A stretch of DNA of 37,762 nucleotides, taken from the NCBI GenBank assembly GCA_903904755.1, contig CAIVDV010000010.1, positions 1 to 37,762 on the forward strand, read 5' to 3'. Source of the DNA: an uncultured Acidobacteriaceae bacterium. Lineage in GTDB: Bacteria; Acidobacteriota; Terriglobia; Terriglobales; Acidobacteriaceae. The notes under the pieces are model-generated. The model made no database searches, was not told where the DNA came from, and saw nothing but the letters and a program-made list of their open reading frames with translations. The translations under genes and the position numbers were made by a program. Positions 1 to 8,168 of the stretch are shown piece after piece (positions within the stretch are counted from its first letter, which is position 1; the number at the start of each line of letters is the position of its first letter).

Positions 1-165
1 ACCCGCAAACTGGAAATCCACACCCCGAACAAGCAACGGCAGGCGGAGCTATGTGCAAAAATCAGTTCCAGCACACCAACCAGAGGAAACCAAACTCTCA
101 GAACCAGACACTCGATGGGAAATGATGACTACACCTCGATGGTCTCGCTAAAAAATGCCTGGTGA
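1..165 (+). CDS. possible 3' end of an unidentified gene (partial)
   Basis: Frame 1 is open from the first base of the window to a TGA at 163-165, giving about 54 residues rich in Lys, Arg, Ser and Thr and ending in KNAW. There is no start codon near the left edge, so if real it is the tail of a gene that begins outside the window. The composition is charged and not proline-dominated, unlike the C-rich spurious frames just downstream. I do not recognise the family. It could equally be a chance opening, since 54 codons is short. Confidence 0.3.
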   Translation, partial: TRKLEIHTPNKQRQAELCAKISSSTPTRGNQTLRTRHSMGNDDYTSMVSLKNAW

Positions 166-570
166 TCACAGTCGGCAAGCTGTGGTGAGAAATGCGGGCT
201 AACTCTACTCCCCGCCCTGTCAAGCCCCCAAATCCCCGCGCCACCCCCAACCCCAACCGAGTCAACCACATACAACCGCAGAAAATCCCCCCACCCTTGC
301 CGGCAATTACCCCCCGAAAGCGCACAATGAAGGTTGCCATCCAGAGGGCAAACTTCATGGCCTATCCCATCCGAAAACTCGTCCCCGCCGCCGCAGCGCC
401 CCAGGACTCCACCCCGCCCCGAACCCCCAAACCGCGCAAAAAGCACACAAAAACACCCCGAAATCACCCAGGTAACCACCCCGCAACCCACACCCCATCA
501 ACAACATGGGAGGCATTTCCCACGAAAAACACTACCCCCCTCCCCCCAAGGCCCTAAAAGCCCCCGAATC
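166..570. other. C-rich stretch without a convincing gene
   Basis: About 400 bases lie between the possible partial gene and the membrane-protein gene ending at 594. The plus strand is strongly C-rich. Open frames on both strands give proline/arginine-rich or glycine/cysteine-rich translations with no recognisable domain, no signal peptide and no good ribosome binding site. I see no tRNA, clear terminator or long repeat. Confidence 0.5.
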
Positions 571-588
571 CCCTGACCACTGGCCACT
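571..588. repeat. short intergenic repeat, copy 1 (CCCTGACCACTGGCCACT)
   Basis: The 18-bp string CCCTGACCACTGGCCACT occurs just downstream of the minus-strand gene that ends at 594. An expanded version occurs at 7465-7496, again at the 3' end of a minus-strand gene. The identical core outside coding sequence suggests a dispersed short repeat. Confidence 0.5.
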
Positions 589-593
589 CCCCC

Positions 594-1196
594 TCACAAA
601 CTCCCCCCACTCCCCGTCGGTGCCTCGTCCCCTCCCGAAGCCGGAACCACCGCAGCCGCAGCAACCGCAGCAGGCGCCGCCGCCGGTGCCGACCCATCCT
701 TCGTCTCACCCCCGCCAAAGATCCCCGGCCGGTACGCACCAGCCAGAAACGTCGCAAAGCTCAGCACAATCGCGCCTACCCAGTGCTTGTCCTGGTACCA
801 GCTCAGCGTCGTAAACGGCCCACCCGTCGCGTACACCCAAATCGGAAACACCACGGTCGCAATCCATATCTGCGGCCACGACGTCTTCTTCCCCGGCACC
901 CGCGTCGCCAGGTACATGTACACCGGCGTGCACACTGCCGTCACCGCAGCCACCGTCCACACCGCAGTCTTGTAACTGGGATCCTTCACAGGCACCGCGT
1001 TGATCACACCCAGATACAGCGCAATCACCTCCGCCGGTATCCCCTTGGCCAGCTTGGATACATAGTTATCCGGCTGGATTCCAGCCACAGCCGCCGGGTC
1101 CACAATCCCCGCGCCAGGGTCATCCCCCAGCATCAGCTTTGCCTGCCCAGGTACCGCCGGCGCGCTCCCTTCCCCGTACTCAATCCGTCTACTCAT
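594..1196 (-). CDS. hypothetical membrane protein, partner of the CHAT gene
   Basis: This is a 200-residue protein starting at the ATG at 1196 (MSRRIEYGEG), chosen because that ATG overlaps the end of the upstream gene by 8 bases (ATGAGTAG). An in-frame longer start would lie inside that gene. After about 70 polar residues there are three or four hydrophobic segments: VIALYLGVINAV, AVWTVAAVTAVCTPVYMYLA, IWIATVVFPIWVYAT and AIVLSFATFLAGAY. The tail is Ala/Gly/Pro-rich. I do not recognise the family. The overlap implies translational coupling with the secreted CHAT-like protein, so the two probably act together at the envelope. A holin-like or sensor role is possible but unsupported. Confidence 0.75.
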   Translation of the reverse strand: MSRRIEYGEGSAPAVPGQAKLMLGDDPGAGIVDPAAVAGIQPDNYVSKLAKGIPAEVIALYLGVINAVPVKDPSYKTAVWTVAAVTAVCTPVYMYLATRVPGKKTSWPQIWIATVVFPIWVYATGGPFTTLSWYQDKHWVGAIVLSFATFLAGAYRPGIFGGGETKDGSAPAAAPAAVAAAAVVPASGGDEAPTGSGGSL

Positions 1197-2445
1197 CGCC
1201 CTTCCTCTCTCTCCTCCACAAAATCGGCTCCACCTCCAGCCGCACATACTGCTTCAGTTGCCCCCCGCCCTGCTGCAGGCTCTGCTCCTTCAGCCGCGCC
1301 AGCAGCGCCGGAATCTCCCGCGCGTCATACGGCTTGTCCGTCGCAAACACCGTCCGCGCAATCCCGTTCTTCAGCAGCACACGCGCAATCGACCCCGCCT
1401 CGCCCACACGGGCCGTACTGCACGCCGCCAGCACAATCCGCCGATGCGCCACCGCCGGATCTCCCCGCCGTTGAATCTTCGCCAAATCCGCCAGCGTAAT
1501 CTGCCCCTCCGGCCCGCTCGTCTCCGACCCCGCCAGGGAAATCGTCCCGTTCGAGTGGTGCGCATACAGCAGAATCGTGTCGCTTCGCCCCTTGCTCAGC
1601 TCCTCCAGCACCACCTCCCGCGTCGCCACCTCCATCCGGAAGACCCCTTCCGTCTGCTTCTCAATCTGCTGGTTCACCAGCTTCCAGTCCTCCACCGTCC
1701 CCGCCCGCTCCAGCCCCATCCGCCGCCGTTCCAACTGACTCCGCACCGGGTCCACCTCCCTCGGCAACGCGTTGAAGATCCGCACCATCCCCGGATTCAG
1801 CACCAGTGTCCCCAGCGCCGTCGCCTCCGCAATCGCCCTCGGCTCCTGGTTCGCCGAATCCGTTACATGAATCGCCACATTCCTGTGCTGCCCGGTAAAC
1901 GCCTCCCACTTTGGCCCCCACTCCGGCCCCTCCGGAATCTCCCCTTCATGCACCACCGGCCGGCCCCCATTCTCCAGCGCATGCAGGGCATCCGCGCTCA
2001 GCCACCGCCGACCGCCCGGCACCGTCGCATCCTCCAGATACGCGTCATACTTCACCTTCCCGCCCTCACCCACAGCCCTCTTCCACAGCACCCGCGGCGT
2101 CGGCTCCTGCACCAGCTTCGCCAGCCGCCTGCTCAGCAACTCATCCCAAAACTTCGCCATCTCCTCCGGACTCCCGGTGATATGCCCGGATAGCTCCTCC
2201 CGCTCCCGCTCTGCCTCCCGCTGGCGCTCCTCCTTCGTTTCAAAACCTTCGCCCTTCTCCACCTGAACCTGGAGATTACTCCCCGCCGCGTCTTTCAGCT
2301 TATCTTCGGGCCGCCGCTCCTCGCCCGCTCGCGGAATCTCCTGCTCCACATGCGGCACCTCTGGCATGGGATGCGCCTGCCCCGCCGCAACCATCGGCAT
2401 CAGCGCCAGGCACAGTGCCGGCAATCGCTTGAGAAAACTCTGCAT
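1189..2445 (-). CDS. secreted CHAT-like (caspase-family) protein
   Basis: A 418-residue protein with an N-terminal signal peptide (MQSFLKRLPALCLALMPMVA, cleavage near AAGQA). I chose the ATG at 2445 because GGGGGAGG lies directly upstream; a second ATG at 2460 would add five residues. Residues about 40-95 are highly charged and probably helical. The C-terminal 130 residues have the layout of a CHAT peptidase: a strand ending in LLYAHHSNG (His296/297), then TLADLAKI, then IVLAACSTA (Cys342), followed by ARVLLKNGIARTVFAT. In CHAT proteins this His/Cys dyad is catalytic, which is known for the family; activity here is inferred. CHAT proteins are usually cytosolic, so a predicted export signal is unusual. 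It overlaps the downstream membrane-protein gene. Confidence 0.7.
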   Translation of the reverse strand: MQSFLKRLPALCLALMPMVAAGQAHPMPEVPHVEQEIPRAGEERRPEDKLKDAAGSNLQVQVEKGEGFETKEERQREAEREREELSGHITGSPEEMAKFWDELLSRRLAKLVQEPTPRVLWKRAVGEGGKVKYDAYLEDATVPGGRRWLSADALHALENGGRPVVHEGEIPEGPEWGPKWEAFTGQHRNVAIHVTDSANQEPRAIAEATALGTLVLNPGMVRIFNALPREVDPVRSQLERRRMGLERAGTVEDWKLVNQQIEKQTEGVFRMEVATREVVLEELSKGRSDTILLYAHHSNGTISLAGSETSGPEGQITLADLAKIQRRGDPAVAHRRIVLAACSTARVGEAGSIARVLLKNGIARTVFATDKPYDAREIPALLARLKEQSLQQGGGQLKQYVRLEVEPILWRRERKGDE

Positions 2446-2723
2446 CCCGGCCTCCCCCATAGCTCAAAAAATCAAGCAGATATCTGTCCTGAATGAGTCG
2501 TAACGTAGCACACGCGCCAATCCGCCAGATAGCGAATTCTTCGCCGCCCGCCAACCCGCTCCCCAACCGCCCTCAGCCTCCCGTGCGCTAAGAACCCGCA
2601 CCTGGCCCATGCCTCGCGAAAATTCCTCAGTCCCGATCCCGCACTCACTCGTCCTACCTGACAGAGTAAGATTGACTTCGCACCAACTCCCACCACCCCA
2701 ACCCAAACCACGAGGCCCCGCCC

Positions 2724-3242
2724 ATGAAACGACTCGCCCTCCTCACCGCCGCCCTCGCCTTCACCCTCCTGCCCAACCTCCATGCCCAGGCTCCCGCCGC
2801 CCCCGCCGCCATCCAGTCCGCCCTCGCCTCTGATGCCGGCAAGCTCAGTGACAAGTTCTCCGCACTCGCCGGTGCCATGGCCGGCAAATACGACTACCGC
2901 CCCGGCCCCGGTGTCCGCTCCGTTGGCGAGGTCTTCAACCTCATCGTCGCGGAAAACGCCATGCTCACCGCCACCCTCACTGGCGCTCCTGCCGGCCCCC
3001 GCCCCGAGCCCATCACCGATCCCGCCAAGCTGCAGGAAGCCCTCAAAGCCTCCTACGCCGCCCTCGCCAAAGCCATCTCCGCCCTCCCCGACTCCGACCT
3101 CGCCACCCCCGTCAAACTCTTCGGCCGCGACTTCACCAGGCAGAGCGCCGCCATGCTCCTCCTCGGCGACCAGCACGAGCACCTCGGCCAGTCCATCGCC
3201 TACGCCCGCGTCAACGGCATCGTCCCCCCCTGGTCAAAATAA
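2724..3242 (+). CDS. secreted DinB-family protein
   Basis: A 172-residue protein with a clear signal peptide (MKRLALLTAALAFTLLPNLHAQA). The rest fits the DinB/YfiT four-helix-bundle fold: SVGEVFNLIVAEN in the second helix and GDQHEHLGQSIAYARVNGIV near the end, which is the typical DinB C-terminus. Metal-binding DinB proteins use three histidines. Here His151 and His153 are present, but the usual first histidine is replaced by Asn72, so metal binding may be lost or altered. The exact substrate of secreted DinB proteins is unknown. It is divergent from the CHAT gene and 78 bases upstream of the hydrolase-cupin gene, possibly in one operon. Confidence 0.85.
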   Translation: MKRLALLTAALAFTLLPNLHAQAPAAPAAIQSALASDAGKLSDKFSALAGAMAGKYDYRPGPGVRSVGEVFNLIVAENAMLTATLTGAPAGPRPEPITDPAKLQEALKASYAALAKAISALPDSDLATPVKLFGRDFTRQSAAMLLLGDQHEHLGQSIAYARVNGIVPPWSK

Positions 3243-3320
3243 ACCCATATCCCGCCGCCGCCGCGCCCCGCCGCCATAATCCCCGGGGCGCAGCCGCTGG
3301 CATCCCTCTCAGGTGCACCC

Positions 3321-4676
3321 ATGCGCAGATTCGCTCTTTCCTCCCTCGCACTCCTCATCCTCGCCTTCGCCGCAAACGCCCTGTGCGCCCAATCCGCCCT
3401 CACCGTCCTCGGCCGCGACTTCACTTTCCCCAACCATGTCGATGGCCTGCCCGCCAAGCTCTCTGACTTCCCCGGCCTCCAGATCCACTCCTTCACAACC
3501 AGCGACGGCGTCAAGCTCGCCTGGTGGGAAGCCGGCTCCGGCAAGCCCCTCATCTTCGTCCCAGCCTGGTCCGCCAACGGAGCCAACTACATCAACCTCC
3601 TCTATCTCCTCAGCAGCCATTACCACGTCTACGTCCTCGACATGCGCAATCACGGCCTCTCCCAGAAGGTCGACTTCGGAAACCGCATCTACCGCTATTC
3701 CATGGACCTCCACGAATTCACCCAGCACATCGGCATCCGCTCCGCCGACTACTGCGGCTGGTCCATGGGCGTCTCCATCCTCTACGGCTACATCGATCTC
3801 TTCGGAACCTCCGGCATCCACAAGCTCGCCCTCATCGACGAGCCGCCCACCATCCTCAGTCGCCCCGGAATGTCCCCCGACGAGCGCCTCCAGTCCGGCG
3901 CCATTGCAGACACCCTCCAGGGCCTCGGCCCCGCCATGTCCGCCCACACCGGAACCTCCGTCATGGACCGCTACAACGCCATGGATTCCCCCGCCTACGC
4001 CAACTCCGAAGCCTTCGCCCGCGCGCTCGTCCCCGTCGATCCTGAAGCCGTCAATCGCATCATGTACGACCACGCCGGCATCGACTGGCGCGACGTCATC
4101 CGCACCAAAATCAACGTCCCCACCGCCATCTTCTCCGGCGAGTTCAGCGCCAACCTCCCCAGCCAGCAGTGGATGCACTCCGTCATCCCAGACTCCACCC
4201 TCTACGTCTACTCCAGGGCCGAGCAGGGTGACCACTTCCTCGCCTTCAAAAACCCACTCAAATTCACCCGCGACCTCCAGGCCTTCCTGGAGAAAGGCCC
4301 CGAAGTGAGCACCAATCCCGCCATCCCCTCAGGCGTCGAAATCCAGGAAATCCTCCGCACCACCTCCTCCTGGAACGGCACCCCGTACTTGGCCTACCCC
4401 ACCGGCATCCCCGAGCCAGTCGTCACCCGCGTCACCATCCCCGCCAACGGCGAAATCACCTGGCACTCCCACCCCATGCCCAACTTCGCCTACGTCCTCT
4501 CCGGCGAAATCACCGTGGAAGACAACCTGGGAAACAAGCACCACTTCACCGCCGGCCAGGTCATGCCAGAGCTCGTCCACACCGCCCACCGCGGCATCGT
4601 CGGCCCCCAACCCGCAACCTTCATCGTCTTCTACGCCCGCACCAAAGACATGCCCCTCTCGCAACCCGCCAGCTAG
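3321..4676 (+). CDS. secreted alpha/beta-hydrolase fused to a C-terminal cupin
   Basis: A 451-residue protein with a signal peptide (first 23 residues, ending ANALCAQ). Residues about 50-325 form an alpha/beta-hydrolase: the nucleophile elbow is GWSMGV with Ser148, the HG-like loop is PAWSANG, and the late catalytic histidine is His305 in GDHFLAF. The acid is probably Glu274 in SGEFS. Residues about 340-445 are a cupin: WHSHPMPNFAYVLSGE supplies His382, His384 and Glu396, and LVHTAHRG supplies a further histidine. This order of motifs matches a metal-binding cupin barrel. The two domains are normally separate proteins, so the fusion suggests sequential or self-regulated chemistry on one periplasmic substrate. 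The substrate is unknown. Confidence 0.85.
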   Translation: MRRFALSSLALLILAFAANALCAQSALTVLGRDFTFPNHVDGLPAKLSDFPGLQIHSFTTSDGVKLAWWEAGSGKPLIFVPAWSANGANYINLLYLLSSHYHVYVLDMRNHGLSQKVDFGNRIYRYSMDLHEFTQHIGIRSADYCGWSMGVSILYGYIDLFGTSGIHKLALIDEPPTILSRPGMSPDERLQSGAIADTLQGLGPAMSAHTGTSVMDRYNAMDSPAYANSEAFARALVPVDPEAVNRIMYDHAGIDWRDVIRTKINVPTAIFSGEFSANLPSQQWMHSVIPDSTLYVYSRAEQGDHFLAFKNPLKFTRDLQAFLEKGPEVSTNPAIPSGVEIQEILRTTSSWNGTPYLAYPTGIPEPVVTRVTIPANGEITWHSHPMPNFAYVLSGEITVEDNLGNKHHFTAGQVMPELVHTAHRGIVGPQPATFIVFYARTKDMPLSQPAS

Positions 4677-4693
4677 CGGCCTCCACAAACACC

Positions 4694-4719
4694 ATGGGCA
4701 ACCCCCATGGGTTGCCCAT
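4694..4719. terminator. perfect inverted repeat between convergent genes
   Basis: ATGGGCAACCC at 4694-4704 and its exact reverse complement at 4709-4719 form an 11-bp stem with a 4-base loop. It lies between the hydrolase-cupin gene and the convergent diguanylate cyclase gene. There is no strong T-run on either side, so it is a likely bidirectional terminator or mRNA end hairpin rather than a textbook intrinsic terminator. Confidence 0.55.
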
Positions 4720-4768
4720 TTCAGATTCCCTCTCGGGGCTCGCCGCAGTCCCACTCCCCCTCACCGCC

Positions 4769-5971
4769 CTACCCGGCGCGCTCTTGCCCATTCCCCCGCA
4801 ACCCAATCATCTCCACGCACGCAACCCCATTCCGCCCAGAGTGCTTCACCGTGTACAACGCCTTGTCCGCCTGCGCCAGCAACGCCCCCAAATCATTCCC
4901 GCTTGCTTCATCGGTAATCACTCCCAGGCTCGCCGTCACCCGCGTCTGCCTGCCCCCAATCGTGAAATCCGCACGCTCCAGTTCCACCCGCAGCCGCATC
5001 GCCAGCTCATGCGCGGTCGCCTACCTGCAGCGCGGCAGCAGCACGCAAAACTCATCCCCACCCCAGCGGCAAACGAAATCCTCCTCGCGCAGTTTGCTCC
5101 GCAGCGTCATCGCAACATGGCGCAGCATCGCGTCGCCCGCATGATGCCCATGCTCATCGTTGATCTGCTTGAAGTGATCCAGGTCAACCACAATCAGCGA
5201 CAGCGGAGTGCCCGCACGCGCCGCGCCCGCAACCTCGCGCCGTGCAATCTCCTCAAACGCCCGCCGGTTATACAGCTCCGTCAGCGGATCAATCATTGCC
5301 TGCACGGCAAGTTCCCGCTGCAGCCGCGCAGACACCATCAGCAGAAACAGCGTCGTCAGCGTCCCCTCCATAATCGCCGACGCAATCGCGGAAATCACCA
5401 CCTGCGGGCTGTTGAAGTCGTACTCCCCGGTCACCTGCCAATTGCGAACCATCACCACGGCTCCGCCCAGGTACACCGCCGCCATCAGACCCAGCGAGAT
5501 TGCCGCCAGAATATCCGGAAAAGCACGCTCCCCATCTTGCTTCCGCTGCAGCGTCACCGCCATCACAATCAGAAAAACCGCCAGCAGCAAAAGGGCTGAC
5601 ACCACCCCCAGGCTCATATTCCGCCTGGATACCGTGAACCATACCCCTGACACCAACTGCAGCAGCGGCAGGCCAATCATCCATACCATCCGCGCGTCTT
5701 GCCGCTTCAGCAGGCAGATGCCCAGGTACATCAGCGCCGCACCAGAAATGAACAGTGTGTTCGACAGCACCTGGAAGGCAAACTCTCCCACCAGCGCCCG
5801 CTCCACCCGGAACATCCAACCCGTCCCCAGGCAGATATTCGCCACGCCAAAAGCCAGCATCACCCCCCGCAGATGAAGCGGATAGGTCTTGCGAACCAGC
5901 AGAACCAGCAATCCTGGCAGGAACGCGCAGCACGCACTGATCAGCCACAATATCCGAATATCCAGAGCCAT
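4769..5971 (-). pseudogene. membrane diguanylate cyclase (GGDEF) interrupted by an in-frame amber stop
   Basis: Reading starts at the ATG at 5971 (MALDIRIL, with AGAGG seven bases upstream). Roughly seven hydrophobic segments are followed by a GGDEF domain: DPLTELYNRRAF, DLDHFKQINDEHG, an inhibitory I-site motif REED, then WGGDEF. Eleven residues later a TAG at 5021-5023 stops translation. The same frame continues without any shift as ATAHELAMRLRVELERADFT and ends with the expected GGDEF tail (ADKALYTVKHSGRNGV) at 4769. The intact protein would be about 400 residues and would make cyclic di-GMP from two GTP. The 316-residue product lacks the last quarter of the catalytic domain and is likely inactive. 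A sequencing error or a natural nonsense mutation are both possible. Confidence 0.85.
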
Positions 5972-6129
5972 AATCGAACCTCTTCGAACGGATTCTCGAT
6001 GAAACCTTCCCCGCCTCAAGCCACTGTGATGGCGAAACTGGAGAGTTCAGTTGCGCTCTGCATCAAAAAACGAATTATATTCCCCGTGCCTTGCCAATGC
6101 GCTCAGCCCCAGGCTTCGGCGCACCACCG

Positions 6130-7062
6130 TTAAAACACCCCTGCATACCGCTCGCCCGTCGCAATCAGCTCCTCCACTGCACCCAGCCCCAGAATCCCGC
6201 CCCGCGCGCCAATCCCCGTGCAGTTCAAGGCTGCCGCCGCGCACGCAAACTCCAGCGTCCGGTCCAGCTCCCAACCCTGCAGCAGCCCATACAAATACCC
6301 GGCATGGAAGACATCCCCAGCCCCGGTCGAGTCCACCACCGGCACCCGGAACGCCCGACAGTAGTGCAAGTTTCGCCCGTCCCAGCCCAATACCCCCTCG
6401 GGCCCCAGCGTCGCCGCCGCCAGCTTTGCCCCAAAGCTCGCCCGCATCACCACCAGTGCCGCTCGCAAATCGCTCTCCCCCGTCAGCCGCGTCGGAAAAT
6501 CGCGGCTCACAATCAGGTGGTCAATCAGCGGCAGCAGCTCCTCCACGCCGGGGTACAGGTCATCCAGATCCGCCACCACCGGAATCCCCGCCTCCCGCGC
6601 CCACTTCGCCGCCTGCACCGCCGCCCGCGTGTCGTAGCCGTCCACATGCAGCGCCCGGGCATTCACAATCCACTCCCGCTTCAGCTCCTCCGGCCGCAAC
6701 TCCAGCCGCCCGTCCCGCTTCCACAGCACCGTACGGTCGCCCGTCGTCCCATCCACCAGAATCACCGACTGCTGGCTGTCGCACCCCGGCACCGTCAACG
6801 CCTGCGCCTCCACACCCGCCCGCGCAAACTCCGCCCGGTGCAGATCCGCAGCGTGGTCCTGCCCCAGCTTGCCCACATACCTTGTCTTCAAACCCCAGCT
6901 CTGACACGCCATCACCGTCGTCGCCACCATCCCGCCGGGCAGCACATACGACTTCTGGAACTCCACCTTGCTTCCCGCCACCGGGAAATCCGCGAGCGCA
7001 ACCACCGTATCCGTCGCGTTCAGCCCCACCCCGACCAGGTCCACCTGCTCACACTCAGCCAT
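6130..7062 (-). CDS. PfkB/ribokinase-family sugar kinase
   Basis: A 310-residue protein, a normal length for the ribokinase family. Near the N-terminus is the glycine-rich substrate loop (LPGGMVATTVMACQSWGL) followed by GKLGQD. The C-terminal PfkB signature DSTGAGDVFHAGYLYGLL carries the anion-hole glycines and the catalytic base Asp of the DTGAGD motif. The enzyme should phosphorylate a sugar, sugar acid or nucleoside with ATP in the cytoplasm. The substrate cannot be read from sequence. It stands alone on the minus strand, upstream of the broken GGDEF gene. Confidence 0.9.
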   Translation of the reverse strand: MAECEQVDLVGVGLNATDTVVALADFPVAGSKVEFQKSYVLPGGMVATTVMACQSWGLKTRYVGKLGQDHAADLHRAEFARAGVEAQALTVPGCDSQQSVILVDGTTGDRTVLWKRDGRLELRPEELKREWIVNARALHVDGYDTRAAVQAAKWAREAGIPVVADLDDLYPGVEELLPLIDHLIVSRDFPTRLTGESDLRAALVVMRASFGAKLAAATLGPEGVLGWDGRNLHYCRAFRVPVVDSTGAGDVFHAGYLYGLLQGWELDRTLEFACAAAALNCTGIGARGGILGLGAVEELIATGERYAGVF

Positions 7063-7228
7063 CTCCCAATCCTAAATCTCCGCCCCTGCCACCCTGAAAA
7101 TCCCCCGCTCCGCGTTCCACTCCACCACCGCGGCCACAACCGGAATCGCCACCGCTCTCCGCAGCATCCAACTCCCGTACGCGCCAGGCCATCGCACCCA
7201 CCGCCGACCCGCCAAAAGGACCACCGCC

Positions 7229-7456
7229 ATGTCCCTCGCCAGCCTCTTCATCCACTCCCGCAAGGTCACCTTGCTCGGCCTCGCCAGCCTGGTTCTTTCC
7301 CTCGCGCTCTTCCTCTTCGTCGAGCCCAACTACCACCCCACCCAGGGCGCCACCAACTGGCTCCACTTCGTCCGCGGCTTCCTCACCGGCTTCGCCCTCG
7401 TCGCCCTCATCGCCGCCCTCATCCTCAAACGCAACAAACCGAGCTGCTGCCAGTAG
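7229..7456 (+). CDS. small two-segment membrane protein
   Basis: A 75-residue protein starting at ATG 7229 with AAAGGA about nine bases upstream. Two hydrophobic segments are visible, VTLLGLASLVLSLALFLFV and FLTGFALVALIAALIL, joined by a short loop, with a basic C-terminus ending in two cysteines. I do not recognise the family. The readable ribosome binding site and membrane-protein pattern support a real gene over the antisense frames in the same place. Confidence 0.65.
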   Translation: MSLASLFIHSRKVTLLGLASLVLSLALFLFVEPNYHPTQGATNWLHFVRGFLTGFALVALIAALILKRNKPSCCQ

Positions 7457-7464
7457 CCCCCTTG

Positions 7465-7496
7465 CCCTGACCACTGATCACTGACCACTGGCCACT
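7465..7496. repeat. short intergenic repeat, copy 2, forming the stop of the PAQR gene
   Basis: CCCTGACCACTGATCACTGACCACTGGCCACT contains the copy-1 string at 571-588 with an internal 14-bp expansion of TGACCACTGATCAC type. On the minus strand the repeat encodes the last residues (ASGQ) and the TGA stop of the hemolysin III-family gene, so the repeat defines that protein's end. Confidence 0.5.
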
Positions 7497-8131
7497 CGCA
7501 CTCTCGCCACATACCCCAGCACCGCAACATAATGCGCGACACTTCCCGCCAGCACAAACACGTGCCACAGCGCATGGAAATACCTCAGCCGGTCCAGCGC
7601 AAAAAACAAAATCCCCAGCGTATACGCCGCCCCGCCCAGCGCAATCCACCCCACTCCATGCCATCCCAGCGCCCCCACCATCGGCCGCACCGCCACCACC
7701 CCCACCCAGCCCATCCCCAGGTACACCAGCGCTGAGGCCACCTCAAACCGCCCCACCGCCACGCTCTTGAAAATCACCCCCGCCACCGCCAGCGTCCACA
7801 CCACGCCAAACAGCCACCACCCCGTCGCTCCCCGCAGCGACACCAGCGTAAACGGCGTATACGTCCCGGCAATCAGCAGATAAATCGCCGCATGGTCCAG
7901 CACCTGGAAGACATGCCGCGCCCGCGTCAGCACCAGCGAGTGATACAGCGTCGAGCACACATACACCAGCACCAGCGTCACCGCAAACACCGTGCAGCTC
8001 ACCAGTTGCCAGCCTGTCCCGTGCGAAGCCACGGCAATCAGATACACCGCGCCGCACACCGCCAGCACCGCGCCCACGCCATGCGTTACTGCGTTGGCTA
8101 CAATGTCGCCGACCTTCGGTCTCTCGGTCAC
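7478..8131 (-). CDS. hemolysin III / PAQR-family membrane protein
   Basis: A 217-residue integral membrane protein with seven hydrophobic segments. It carries the PAQR/hemolysin III signatures: STLYHS after the second or third helix, DHAAIYLLIAGTYTPF in the middle, and FHALWHVFVLAGSVAHY at the end. The conserved Ser, Asp and three His residues that bind zinc in this family are all present. Bacterial members are linked to membrane fatty-acid homeostasis (TrhA type); the haemolysin name is historical. The start codon is GTG at 8131. It lies 37 bases downstream of crcB and may share its transcript. Confidence 0.92.
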   Translation of the reverse strand: MTERPKVGDIVANAVTHGVGAVLAVCGAVYLIAVASHGTGWQLVSCTVFAVTLVLVYVCSTLYHSLVLTRARHVFQVLDHAAIYLLIAGTYTPFTLVSLRGATGWWLFGVVWTLAVAGVIFKSVAVGRFEVASALVYLGMGWVGVVAVRPMVGALGWHGVGWIALGGAAYTLGILFFALDRLRYFHALWHVFVLAGSVAHYVAVLGYVARVRVASGQ

Positions 8132-8168
8132 TTTCCGCTTCCGAACTGCCGGAACCGTTATTCCCGGC

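Noticed and set aside
166-570. Open frames on both strands at the left end
   Set aside because: Proline/arginine- or glycine-rich translations produced by the C-rich strand, with no supporting signals.
3309-4235. Long minus-strand open frame (308 codons) opposite the hydrolase-cupin gene
   Set aside because: It is a Gly/Val/Glu/Asp-rich antisense shadow of a gene with strong third-position C bias; no domain, signal or ribosome binding site.
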